In this document: piece by piece, positions 1 to 6,247 of the stretch | Position numbering within the stretch: position 1 is the first letter of the stretch | How the letters are laid out: each line of letters opens with the position of its first letter | Assembly: GCA_021808425.1 (NCBI GenBank) | Contig: JAKBBS010000140.1 | Location: 1-8,969, forward strand | Length of the DNA stretch: 8,969 bases | Reading direction: 5' to 3' | Source of the DNA: Actinomycetes bacterium | GTDB lineage: Bacteria > Actinomycetota > Acidimicrobiia > Acidimicrobiales > Palsa-688 | Program-made: the position numbers and the translations under genes | Notes under the pieces: generated by a model | Told to the model about the DNA's origin: nothing | The model's input: the letters and a program-made list of their open reading frames with translations, nothing else | Databases searched by the model: none

Positions 1-911
1 CGGTAGCAGAAGCCGCTGCGCCGGCCGGAATAGGAACCGCAATAGCGCTCGCCTTCACGCGTAGCCCTCTCACCATTGCCCTCGAATCCCTGGACCTAGA
101 CGAGTTGACGGGCGGCCGGTTCAGACTGGGCCTCGGCACAGGAGTCCAACGGCTCAACGAGGACTGGCACGGAGTCGTGTGGCAACGGCCCCTGCATCGA
201 ATGCGCGACGTCGTCTCCATCGTTCGCCTCGTCGTCAGCGAAGCGTCCGACGGTCACGACATGCGGTACACGGGAGACGAGCTGCGCCTGCAGATGCGCG
301 GGTTCCGTCGCCCGGTCGAAGCACCGAGGCGGACCATACCGATCTATCTCGCGGGCGTCGGGCCGCGCAGCCTTGCCTTGGCAGGGGAGATCGCGGACGG
401 GTGGATCTCTCACGAGCTGACGTCACCATCATGGATATCGACTCGCGCGCTCCCCGCGCTGTCAAATGGTCTCGATTTCGCCGGGAGATCGCGCGCTGAC
501 TTCGACGTCGTCGCCTCGGCGTGCGTATCGGTCGATCCAGACGTTGCAGTTGCCCGTCAACGAGCGTCCGGGACGGTCGCCTTTTACGCGACGGTCCGGA
601 CCTATCGCGAGTTTTTCGATTTTCACGGCTTCAGCGCTGAGGCCGAGGCTATCGGTGCCGGATTTCGAAGCGGCAGGCCGTTAGCTGACCTGTCGGCCAT
701 GGTGCCCCCAGCCATGGTCGATGCTCTGACGGTGTGCGGGTCGGCCGAGATGGTGCGCCGACGTCTGGCCGATTTCGGTCGGGTCGTTGACACCGTCAAG
801 GTGAGCCCGCCCACCCACGGGCTCAGTGACGAGGAGATCCGCGCTGCGCAGACGGCGGCGCTCGACGTGGTCGCCGGGATGGACTCCCGTGCAGCCGGAA
901 AGGCCGGATAG
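1..911 (+). CDS. LLM-class (luciferase-like) flavin-dependent oxidoreductase, 5' partial
   Basis: The frame is open from base 3 to the TAG at 909-911, giving 302 residues. The N-terminus lies outside the window, so the TTG at 105 is internal and not the start. Visible family signatures are an early segment ending TGGRFRLGLGTGV (about residues 36-48 of the fragment) and IPIYLAGVGPRSLALAGEIADGW in the middle, both typical of luciferase-like TIM-barrel enzymes. The set closest to these motifs from memory is the actinobacterial F420-dependent group TIGR03617 (MSMEG_2256-like). Full-length members run to roughly 320-340 residues, so about 20-40 are probably missing. Such enzymes transfer hydride from F420H2, or use reduced FMN, in the cytoplasm; cofactor and substrate cannot be read here. 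The stop overlaps the next GTG by one base (TAGTG), so this gene belongs to the operon. It may be the redox step of the pathway. Confidence 0.88.
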   Translation, partial: VAEAAAPAGIGTAIALAFTRSPLTIALESLDLDELTGGRFRLGLGTGVQRLNEDWHGVVWQRPLHRMRDVVSIVRLVVSEASDGHDMRYTGDELRLQMRGFRRPVEAPRRTIPIYLAGVGPRSLALAGEIADGWISHELTSPSWISTRALPALSNGLDFAGRSRADFDVVASACVSVDPDVAVARQRASGTVAFYATVRTYREFFDFHGFSAEAEAIGAGFRSGRPLADLSAMVPPAMVDALTVCGSAEMVRRRLADFGRVVDTVKVSPPTHGLSDEEIRAAQTAALDVVAGMDSRAAGKAG

Positions 912-2080
912 TGCCAATAACAGCTTTGGAGCCGACCAAATGGCCGTGGTTCCAATACGACGGCTACAGCTTCTCCCTAGGCCTGACCGACAGTGACAAG
1001 GTTTGGCTGTCGGGGCACTCCGCGTCGAGCTATGACACTGACACCGGCCACATAGTGGTGCGCGGCGGCATGGCGGATCAGGCGGCGGTCGCCCACGAGA
1101 AAGCTTCGGTGCTTCTCGACGCGGCCGGCCTGAGCTGGCAGGACGTAACCCACGTGGTCGACAACGTCACCGCAGCAGGTCTCAACACCTATCATGAGCT
1201 AGTCGACTACCGCCGCCGGATGGGCCTCGGCGGGCTGGCCGTCACGACTGTGGTCGTGGACCACCTGCTGCGACCCGACGCGCTGATCGAGATAGAGGTC
1301 GACGCGTCGGCGGGTACTGAAGCAAACGGCATCAGTCCAAACGACGTCGGCGTGGACGAGACACCGGTTCGACTGCCAATGGTCTATCCCATTGACAGTA
1401 CCGGCGAAGTGATAGCACCCGGCGATTTCGCCGCCCAATACCGGGCGTGTCTGGAGCGAGCCGCCGCCCTTCTCCAGCCGCTCGGCCTCGGCTTGTCCGA
1501 CGTGGTACGCACAGTCGACTACTCGACGCCGTCGACCAGGCGCGCCTACCCAACTGCGGGGTCCGCCCGGAGGGAACTGCTCGGGCCGGTGTACCCGGCG
1601 AGCGCCGGGATACTCGTCGAGCGCCTGGCTGTCCCCGATGCTCTGATCGCACTCGACGTTACGGCCACCCGCCAACCTTCGGAGGCGGTCAACGGGGGTT
1701 GGGCTCGATACGAGACTCTTACCTACAGTGCGTCGGTTCGCTCCGGTCGGGACTTGTACATGTCGGGTTTCGCTGCTTTGGACCTCGAGACGCAAGACGC
1801 GCTGCACTCTGGTGACGTAGCCGCCCAGGCTGAAGTGATCTACGAGAGCATCGCGCACCTGCTGAGCTTTGCTGGCGGGTCTGTGGCTGACCTGGTGCGA
1901 ACCACTGAATACGTAACTCCCGGCGGCCTCGACGCTTACCGGGAGGTGAGCGCTGTACGCAGGAAAGTCCTGCGAGCCCCGTGGCCCGCGTCCACCGGCG
2001 CCGTGGCGGCCGCCCTTTTACGCCGAGAGTTCCTGCTGGAAGTCATCCCCACCGCACGCCTCGGCGCCCCGCTTCCTTGA
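911..2080 (+). CDS. Triple-domain RidA/YjgF/UK114 (Rid) family protein
   Basis: The 389-residue product starts at GTG 911, overlapping the upstream stop by one base. It contains three successive Rid-like domains at about residues 13-135, 150-254 and 265-382. Each repeats the same landmarks: a helix of the type QAxVxxEKA or QAEVIYESI, then a D-V/L-V-x-x-x-x-(Y/N)-x-T-x-x-x-x-x-x-Y stretch (QDVTHVVDNV, SDVVRTVDYSTP, ADLVRTTEYVTP), then a strand ending in ALIEIEVDA, ALIALDVTA or FLLEVIPTA. Rid proteins are normally about 130 residues and assemble as trimers with active sites between subunits. A three-in-one chain could form an intramolecular trimer. The arginine that in E. coli RidA supports imine/enamine hydrolysis is replaced in all three domains (Val111, Ser231, Ser361 by my alignment). 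Deaminase activity is therefore doubtful, as in Rid subgroups lacking this Arg. Placement next to an LLM oxidoreductase recalls RutA/RutC. The fold is a confident call; the function is not. Confidence 0.85.
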   Translation: MPITALEPTKWPWFQYDGYSFSLGLTDSDKVWLSGHSASSYDTDTGHIVVRGGMADQAAVAHEKASVLLDAAGLSWQDVTHVVDNVTAAGLNTYHELVDYRRRMGLGGLAVTTVVVDHLLRPDALIEIEVDASAGTEANGISPNDVGVDETPVRLPMVYPIDSTGEVIAPGDFAAQYRACLERAAALLQPLGLGLSDVVRTVDYSTPSTRRAYPTAGSARRELLGPVYPASAGILVERLAVPDALIALDVTATRQPSEAVNGGWARYETLTYSASVRSGRDLYMSGFAALDLETQDALHSGDVAAQAEVIYESIAHLLSFAGGSVADLVRTTEYVTPGGLDAYREVSAVRRKVLRAPWPASTGAVAAALLRREFLLEVIPTARLGAPLP

Positions 2081-2550
2081 GCGCATTGGATCTGGAAGGT
2101 CTTCGGGCGATGGTCGGGCACGAAGTCACGTATCGAGCGCCCGACGCAGTGAGCGCTGCATCAGCGCGTTACTTCGCACAGGCGATCGGCGACAACAACC
2201 CTCTCTACCGTCGCGAGGGCGACTCTATCGTCCCTCCCACGTTGATCTTCGAGACTACTCAGATCACAGACGAGCGTCCAAACGCCGACGGGTACGCGGG
2301 GCACTCGTGGCCCATCGAGATTCCCGGGACGCGGCTGCTGCGGGGAGGCCACCGCTACAGATGGCATCGTGACGTGCGGCCCGACGATGTGATCACGTCC
2401 AAGTGGCGCCTGGATGCGGTAGAGGAGCGCACCACCTCTGCGGGGCATCCGATGGTCGTCGTGACGAGCACCTGCCGTTACAGTGACGAGCAAGGCGGAA
2501 TTATCGCGGAAAATGAAGAGACTCTCCTGTTCGTGGCGGTATCGAAATGA
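2077..2550 (+). CDS. FAS1-like MaoC-type dehydratase/hydratase subunit (MaoC_dehydrat_N)
   Basis: I place the start at TTG 2077, which overlaps the upstream TGA in a TTGA arrangement and gives 157 residues. A longer frame reaches back to 1981 but lies wholly inside the previous gene; ATG 2110 would remove the conserved lead-in before MVGHEV. The N-terminal pattern, roughly GHEVTYRAPDAVSAASARYF followed by AxAIGDNNPLY (residues 38-44), is typical of the FAS1-like dehydratase domain, a hotdog fold. The position that holds the catalytic His in R-specific hydratases is Tyr44 here (GDNNPLY), so this chain is probably the structural or substrate-binding half of a heteromer. Its partner would be the downstream MaoC protein, as in the steroid enzyme ChsH1-ChsH2. 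The expected role is hydration of a 2-enoyl-CoA in the cytoplasm. Substrate unknown. Confidence 0.82.
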   Translation: MSALDLEGLRAMVGHEVTYRAPDAVSAASARYFAQAIGDNNPLYRREGDSIVPPTLIFETTQITDERPNADGYAGHSWPIEIPGTRLLRGGHRYRWHRDVRPDDVITSKWRLDAVEERTTSAGHPMVVVTSTCRYSDEQGGIIAENEETLLFVAVSK

Positions 2551-2948
2551 CGGAACCCGCCGAGTTTTTGAGCAGGGACCGTGACGTGACTCTCGTCGAC
2601 ATGGTCGCTTACTCTGGTGCGACCTGGGACTGGCATCGAATGCACTACGACTCAGACTGGGCGCGAGAGGCCGGTTTCCCCGGCCCGGTCCTCGACGGCC
2701 AGCAGCTCGGCGCTTGGTTGGCAGCCCTGTCGCAGGAAGCGGCAGGTCCTGAGTGGCGCTTGGCGGAGATGGAGTTTCGCTTCGCTCATACCGTGCACCC
2801 GGGCGACGTCGTGCGTTGTGCTGTCCGCAACACCAGACGAGACGAAGCGGAACTGGGCTACGAGTTGACGGCGCTTGTCGTCGGCGTCGACGGCGAAGAC
2901 CGCTATCCGGCCCTGACCGGGGCGTCAGCGACACTGGTACGCCGGTGA
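2547..2948 (+). CDS. MaoC-like enoyl-CoA hydratase subunit
   Basis: The gene encodes 133 residues and begins at ATG 2547 in an ATGA overlap with the upstream stop. The core signature is YSGATWDWHRMHYDSDWAREAG (residues 22-43, shown in part), which matches the hydratase-2 motif. Asp28 and His33 occupy the catalytic dyad positions, and FPGPVLDGQQ follows at 44-52. The middle and C-terminal strands (FRFAHTVHPGDVVRC, ending TGASATLVRR) are typical of a single hotdog domain. Since the preceding subunit lacks the His, this is the likely catalytic half of a two-chain hydratase adding water to an alpha,beta-unsaturated acyl-CoA. In the ChsH1-ChsH2 system the DUF35 domain is fused to a MaoC chain; here DUF35 is a separate downstream gene. 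The stop shares one base with the next start (TGATG). Confidence 0.87.
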   Translation: MTEPAEFLSRDRDVTLVDMVAYSGATWDWHRMHYDSDWAREAGFPGPVLDGQQLGAWLAALSQEAAGPEWRLAEMEFRFAHTVHPGDVVRCAVRNTRRDEAELGYELTALVVGVDGEDRYPALTGASATLVRR

Positions 2949-4096
2949 TGGCCGCCGGCGCAGCAATCGCCGGCGCTGCTGAGTGCGACCTCGGCCACAC
3001 AGGCTTGCCGGTGCTGGCCTTGCAGGCTCAGGCGATAACCCGGGCGCTTGACGACGCGGGCCTGGCTTTGGCCGACGTGGACGGGATTGCGACGAACGGC
3101 GTCTCCCGGTTCTCTGCCATTGCGGTCGCCGACTACCTTGGGATCACTCCGGCGTGGACAGACTCGACGTTTGCCGGCGGCTCCGCGGCGATCATGTACG
3201 TGGCGCGCGCAGCTGACGCCATAGCCGCCGGTCGTTGCCGTACAGTCGTCGTGTCGTTTGCCTCGAACCAGCGCTCGGCCCGCTCTCGCCGCCTCGGGGT
3301 TCTTCACGAACCGGAAGCGCTTGAGACACAGTTCGAGGCTCCCTATTGGCCCTTGTACCCCATCAGCTACTACGCCATGGCAGCGCAGCGCTACGTGGAG
3401 CGCTACCCCAACGGGCGAGCGGCGATGGCCCAGGCGGCGGTCGTGGCCCGCCAATGGGCATTGCTCAACCCGGCTGCCTGGCGATACGGCGACGGACCGC
3501 TAAGCGTCGACGACGTGCTGAGCTCGCAGGCGCTGAGCAGCCCGCTCCGTCAGCTTGACTGCTGCCTGGTGACAGACGGGGGTGGAGCGATTGTAGTGAC
3601 TTCCGCCGAACGGGCCAACGACCTGGCGCGCCGCCCAGTCTTTGTCCTAGGAAGCGGGGAGCACACCACCAACAACTCAATGACCGCCCACGACGACTTG
3701 CTGCAGCCCGGGTCCGACGTATCAGCCGCGAGGGCGCTCGCAGCTGCCGGCGTAGACCTGGCGGACGTGGATGTGGCCGAGATCTACGACTCGTTTACCA
3801 TCACGTTAGCTCTGACGCTCGAGTCGATCGGGTTCTGCCCACCCGGCGAGGCTTTCGGCCTGCTCGAAAGTGGCGACGCTGGCCCGGGCGGTCGGACGCC
3901 GCTCAACACGTCAGGGGGCGGCCTCTCCTACTGCCACCCCGGTCAGCTGGGCGTTTTGCTGCTCGTGGAAGCGGTCCGCCAGCTTCGAGGAGACGCCGGC
4001 AACCGACAAGTACCCGGCGCCGAGGTCGCCCTCGTGCATGGTACCGGCGCCATATTCTCCAGCCACGCCACGGTCGTGCTCGGTGCGACGCGATGA
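2948..4096 (+). CDS. Thiolase-fold lipid-transfer protein, Ltp2-like probable aldolase
   Basis: The 382-residue product starts at ATG 2948, coupled to the upstream stop by TGATG. GTG 2945 is an equally coupled alternative, and the frame extending back to 2753 lies inside the previous gene. It is a full-length thiolase-superfamily protein, close to the ~386 residues of mycobacterial Ltp2. The segment normally carrying the first catalytic Cys reads STFAGGSAA (73-81), with Gly78 at that position. The C-terminal Cys motif is replaced by VHGTGAIFSS (363-372). The active-site His is kept in GGLSYCHPG (His330). True thiolysis or condensation is therefore unlikely. The pattern fits Ltp2-type proteins, which perform retro-aldol cleavage of a 3-hydroxyacyl-CoA side chain and use tyrosines instead; Tyr280 (EIYDSF) and Tyr328 (SYCHP) are candidates here. 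The next gene encodes the DUF35 partner that such enzymes need. Confidence 0.85.
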   Translation: MAAGAAIAGAAECDLGHTGLPVLALQAQAITRALDDAGLALADVDGIATNGVSRFSAIAVADYLGITPAWTDSTFAGGSAAIMYVARAADAIAAGRCRTVVVSFASNQRSARSRRLGVLHEPEALETQFEAPYWPLYPISYYAMAAQRYVERYPNGRAAMAQAAVVARQWALLNPAAWRYGDGPLSVDDVLSSQALSSPLRQLDCCLVTDGGGAIVVTSAERANDLARRPVFVLGSGEHTTNNSMTAHDDLLQPGSDVSAARALAAAGVDLADVDVAEIYDSFTITLALTLESIGFCPPGEAFGLLESGDAGPGGRTPLNTSGGGLSYCHPGQLGVLLLVEAVRQLRGDAGNRQVPGAEVALVHGTGAIFSSHATVVLGATR

Positions 4097-4584
4097 CCGC
4101 CTCCTCCGAGCCGACGGCGGACGCTGTCACCGCAGCCTGGTGGGAAGCCACCAAGCAGCGCCGCCTGATCGTCCAGCATTGCCCGGCGTGTAGGCGCTGG
4201 CAGCACCCGCCGCGATTGCTCTGCACGCAGTGCAGCAAAAGCCCCGAATGGCAAGAGGTGTCCGGCAACGCGACCGTCGACGCATGGACCCAGGTCAGCA
4301 GACCCCCACCCGGGGGTCCTCCGCCTGGCTACGTGGTAGCCCGGGTGCGCCTGGAGGAGGGTCCGATCCTATTGACTCACCTCGTCGGCTCGGATCGCTG
4401 GCAATGCGGCCAGCCCGTTCAACTCACGTGGCAGCCGCTCGACGACGGGAGGGCGCTGCCTGTGTTCGAGCCGCCGGGCGCCGCCTTACCCTACCTGGAT
4501 CCTTCGCGCGTTTCAGCGTGGCAGCCGGTAGGGGCCTGCGGAGATGTGAACGGGCACCCAGGTGGACCCTCCGTTGTTGGTTGA
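4093..4584 (+). CDS. Zn-ribbon/OB-fold DUF35 protein, partner of the thiolase-like enzyme
   Basis: The gene encodes 163 residues and begins in an ATGA overlap with the preceding gene. The N-terminus has the usual AAWWEATKQRRL helix (14-25). A rubredoxin-like zinc ribbon C30-x2-C33-x10-C44-x2-C47 follows, then an OB-fold with GYVVARVRLEEGPILLTHL. DUF35 proteins bind thiolase-like partners and are thought to help present acyl-CoA substrates; the Ltp2-ChsH2 DUF35 complex is the closest precedent. The domain would normally end near PVFEP (about residue 127). About 36 further residues form an unusual tail, and the last 23 codons overlap the convergent propeller gene. This tail may be read-through into DNA that arrived later, replacing the original 3' end. 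An incomplete stem-and-T signal follows the stop codon. It closes the operon. Confidence 0.85.
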   Translation: MTASSEPTADAVTAAWWEATKQRRLIVQHCPACRRWQHPPRLLCTQCSKSPEWQEVSGNATVDAWTQVSRPPPGGPPPGYVVARVRLEEGPILLTHLVGSDRWQCGQPVQLTWQPLDDGRALPVFEPPGAALPYLDPSRVSAWQPVGACGDVNGHPGGPSVVG

Positions 4585-6000
4585 CCAGAAAGGCCCACCA
4601 TCGGGGCTGGGAACAGCCCATCCTTCTTGTGGGGTGAGGAAGTCGAGCTTGTCGACCGACCCGTAGGTGCCCGAACTCTTCATGGGGACTGTCGGTGTCC
4701 AGGTGCGCCAGTTAGCTCCGGCATCGTTTGTCGCCATGAGCTCGGTGCCGTTTGTCATGCGCCAGTGCGTCGGATCGACCAGGTCAACACTCCAGTGGTC
4801 AAGCGGCTGGGGAAGAAGCTGGGACTTCCAGGTCGCGCCGCCATTGGCACTAGTCGCGACTGCGATGTCTGGTCCGAGGTGGACAACCATGGCTAGGTTC
4901 CCTCCACTAACGACGGGAGGATCGAAGCCTTCACCTTCTCCCGTTGGTGCTCCCTTTAGGGGAGGGACCCGACCGAGAGGCTGCCAGCGGCTTCCAGCGT
5001 CAGTGCTCCTGTAGAGGTAAGGCGTTCCCCCGTTGCAATACAAGGCGGCGTAGCCTACTTGGGCTGAAGTGAAGCTGATGGTCTTGTCGCAGCCGAACGG
5101 GAGCGCTCCGGGCGTTGACTGCGCTCCGGCCCCGAACCCGGTGCGCGAGACCAGCGTCCAGCTTTGGCCGCCGCTCGCCGTGCGGTACAGCTCTACAGTC
5201 TCCGAACCTGCGGCGGCACCGATGTTGACGCACCAGCCGTGAACCGGGTCGACGAACTGGGGTTGGCAGGCACCCGGGTCTGCACCTAACCGCCGCCATG
5301 TTTGTCCGCCGTCGGTCGTGTGATAAAGCGGCGGGTTAGTGGTGCCCGGTCCCACGATCGCGATCCAGGCCGTGTCGGTGCTCAAAAAGGAACTGGCGGG
5401 CACGCCTTGTCCGGGCGGTGTAAACACATCGCGCCAGGTCTGGCCAGCGTTGGTGGTACGAACAACGTACGCCTGCGAGGTGAGATTGCTCTCGACGACA
5501 GCCCACCATGTCGTAGCGGATTCAGGCGTGAAGCTGACCAGTACCCCGAAGTCGCCCGGAACCGCGGTGACAGGTGACTTTGCCGGCGCCGGACTCGCCA
5601 CCCCCAACAACGCCGGCGCGGATGGCACCCTCGGGGAAGTCAGGCTGGTCGGCGGGCTGATCATCGTCACGGTCGAGGAGCGCGGCGCAGGTATCAGCCA
5701 TGCCGATGCAGCTACCAGCGTCGCTATTGCGACGCCAGCGGTAGCTCCGAGGAGCCCGCGACGTCGACGGCGGCGGTGCCGGGCCCCTGCCGTTGTAAAC
5801 GGAACGTGCGGCATTGCACGCTCGGACTCTTCGCAACTCGAGGACTCGACGGAAGCATCGCGCTCCTCCGTGACGGCCTTGTCGTCGCTGCGCACTCGGG
5901 TCACGACTCGGCCGAGATGCGTCTTAACTGCACGTAGGGATTGCTCCACGCCCGAGGATTCGTCAAGCTTCGCTCCATAGGTCTGGACGGACCCAGCCAT
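4513..6000 (-). CDS. Membrane-anchored Asp-box (BNR/Ycf48-like) beta-propeller protein
   Basis: The 495-residue product reads from ATG 6000 to a TGA at 4515-4513. An N-terminal polar segment of about 73 residues leads into an arginine cluster (74-81) and one hydrophobic helix (about 82-103). The chain then has a Pro/Ser/Thr-rich linker to about residue 145, and the rest should lie outside the cytoplasm. Seven Asp-box motifs of the form S/T-x-D/N-x-G-x-x-W are visible: TTNAGQTW, TTDGGQTW, TASGGQSW, STDAGSRW, SANGGATW, TNDAGANW and STNNGGSTW. This count suits a seven-bladed propeller. Paired cysteines in the middle blades fit disulfides outside the membrane. Sialidase-type catalytic residues are not recognisable, so binding or scaffolding is more likely than hydrolysis. 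No strong Shine-Dalgarno precedes ATG 6000 (AGAAATAGCA only). ATG 5814 is an alternative start that still keeps the Arg cluster and anchor. Its 3' end overlaps the DUF35 gene by 72 bp. Confidence 0.8.
   Translation of the reverse strand: MAGSVQTYGAKLDESSGVEQSLRAVKTHLGRVVTRVRSDDKAVTEERDASVESSSCEESERAMPHVPFTTAGARHRRRRRRGLLGATAGVAIATLVAASAWLIPAPRSSTVTMISPPTSLTSPRVPSAPALLGVASPAPAKSPVTAVPGDFGVLVSFTPESATTWWAVVESNLTSQAYVVRTTNAGQTWRDVFTPPGQGVPASSFLSTDTAWIAIVGPGTTNPPLYHTTDGGQTWRRLGADPGACQPQFVDPVHGWCVNIGAAAGSETVELYRTASGGQSWTLVSRTGFGAGAQSTPGALPFGCDKTISFTSAQVGYAALYCNGGTPYLYRSTDAGSRWQPLGRVPPLKGAPTGEGEGFDPPVVSGGNLAMVVHLGPDIAVATSANGGATWKSQLLPQPLDHWSVDLVDPTHWRMTNGTELMATNDAGANWRTWTPTVPMKSSGTYGSVDKLDFLTPQEGWAVPSPDGGPFWSTNNGGSTWVPVHISAGPYRLPR
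4604..4630 (+). terminator. Possible intrinsic terminator of the catabolic operon
   Basis: Twenty bases after the DUF35 stop, GGGCTG (4604-4609) and CAGCCC (4614-4619) form a 6-bp GC-rich stem closed by a GGAA tetraloop. It is followed by ATCCTTCTTG, a broken T-rich tract. The site lies inside the 3' coding part of the opposite-strand propeller gene, so the match may be coincidence. It would stop plus-strand transcription from running antisense through that gene. Confidence 0.3.
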
Positions 6001-6066
6001 TGCTATTTCTATTTCAGCTCAGCTACAGGCTAAACGCCAGCCGGAATGCGGCATTTCAAGTCCCCG

Positions 6067-6119
6067 AAAAAGACTGTGCGTGAAATTGCACGAAAATTGT
6101 GCAATTTCACGCACAGTCT
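6067..6119 (-). terminator. 21-bp perfect inverted repeat, likely terminator downstream of the DoxX gene
   Basis: Bases 6071-6091 and 6099-6119 are exact reverse complements (arm begins AGACTGTGCGTGAAATTGCA) around a 7-base centre, GAAAATT. On the minus strand the stem runs directly into TTTTT and then CGGGG, the layout of an intrinsic terminator for transcripts coming from the gene ending at 6248. The stem is unusually long and only about half GC for this genome. A protein-binding operator for the propeller gene, whose start is 67 bases further on, remains possible. Confidence 0.55.
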
Positions 6120-6164
6120 CGTTCCAGCCGGCTCACCGGGCGCTTCCACCGGCCGCGAAAAGCG

Positions 6165-6177
6165 AATTGCGGCAATT
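6165..6177. promoter_or_regulatory. Short palindrome AATTGC-G-GCAATT
   Basis: A 6-1-6 perfect palindrome lies in the gap between the DoxX and propeller genes. Its half-site AATTGC recurs in both arms of the 21-bp repeat at 6071-6119, so the two elements may share a binding protein. A one-base centre is too tight for a good hairpin, so a DNA-binding site is the more natural reading. No regulator is identified. Confidence 0.25.
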
Positions 6178-6247
6178 TTGTGACGAGAGTCCGCAAAATC
6201 AGGAAGCGGCTGGCCCCTCGACGTGACCACCGCCCGCTATGAAGGGA

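Noticed and set aside
1199..1858. 219-codon open frame on the minus strand
   Set aside because: It lies entirely under the triple-Rid gene and its translation has no recognisable domain; long antisense frames are common in GC-rich DNA.
2161..3000. 279-codon open frame on the minus strand
   Set aside because: It is antisense to the two MaoC-like genes, Arg/Pro/Ser-rich and without family motifs, while the plus-strand genes have clear catalytic signatures.
4301..4318. 7-bp GC hairpin (GACCCCC, loop, GGGGGTC)
   Set aside because: It is inside the DUF35 coding region and arises from Pro/Gly codons; no T-tract follows.
5339..5980. 213-codon open frame on the plus strand
   Set aside because: It is antisense to the propeller gene and low in recognisable structure; the minus strand carries the Asp-box repeats.
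6030..6230. 66-codon minus-strand frame across the DoxX-propeller gap
   Set aside because: It runs through the 21-bp inverted repeat, has no family resemblance and no convincing ribosome binding site.
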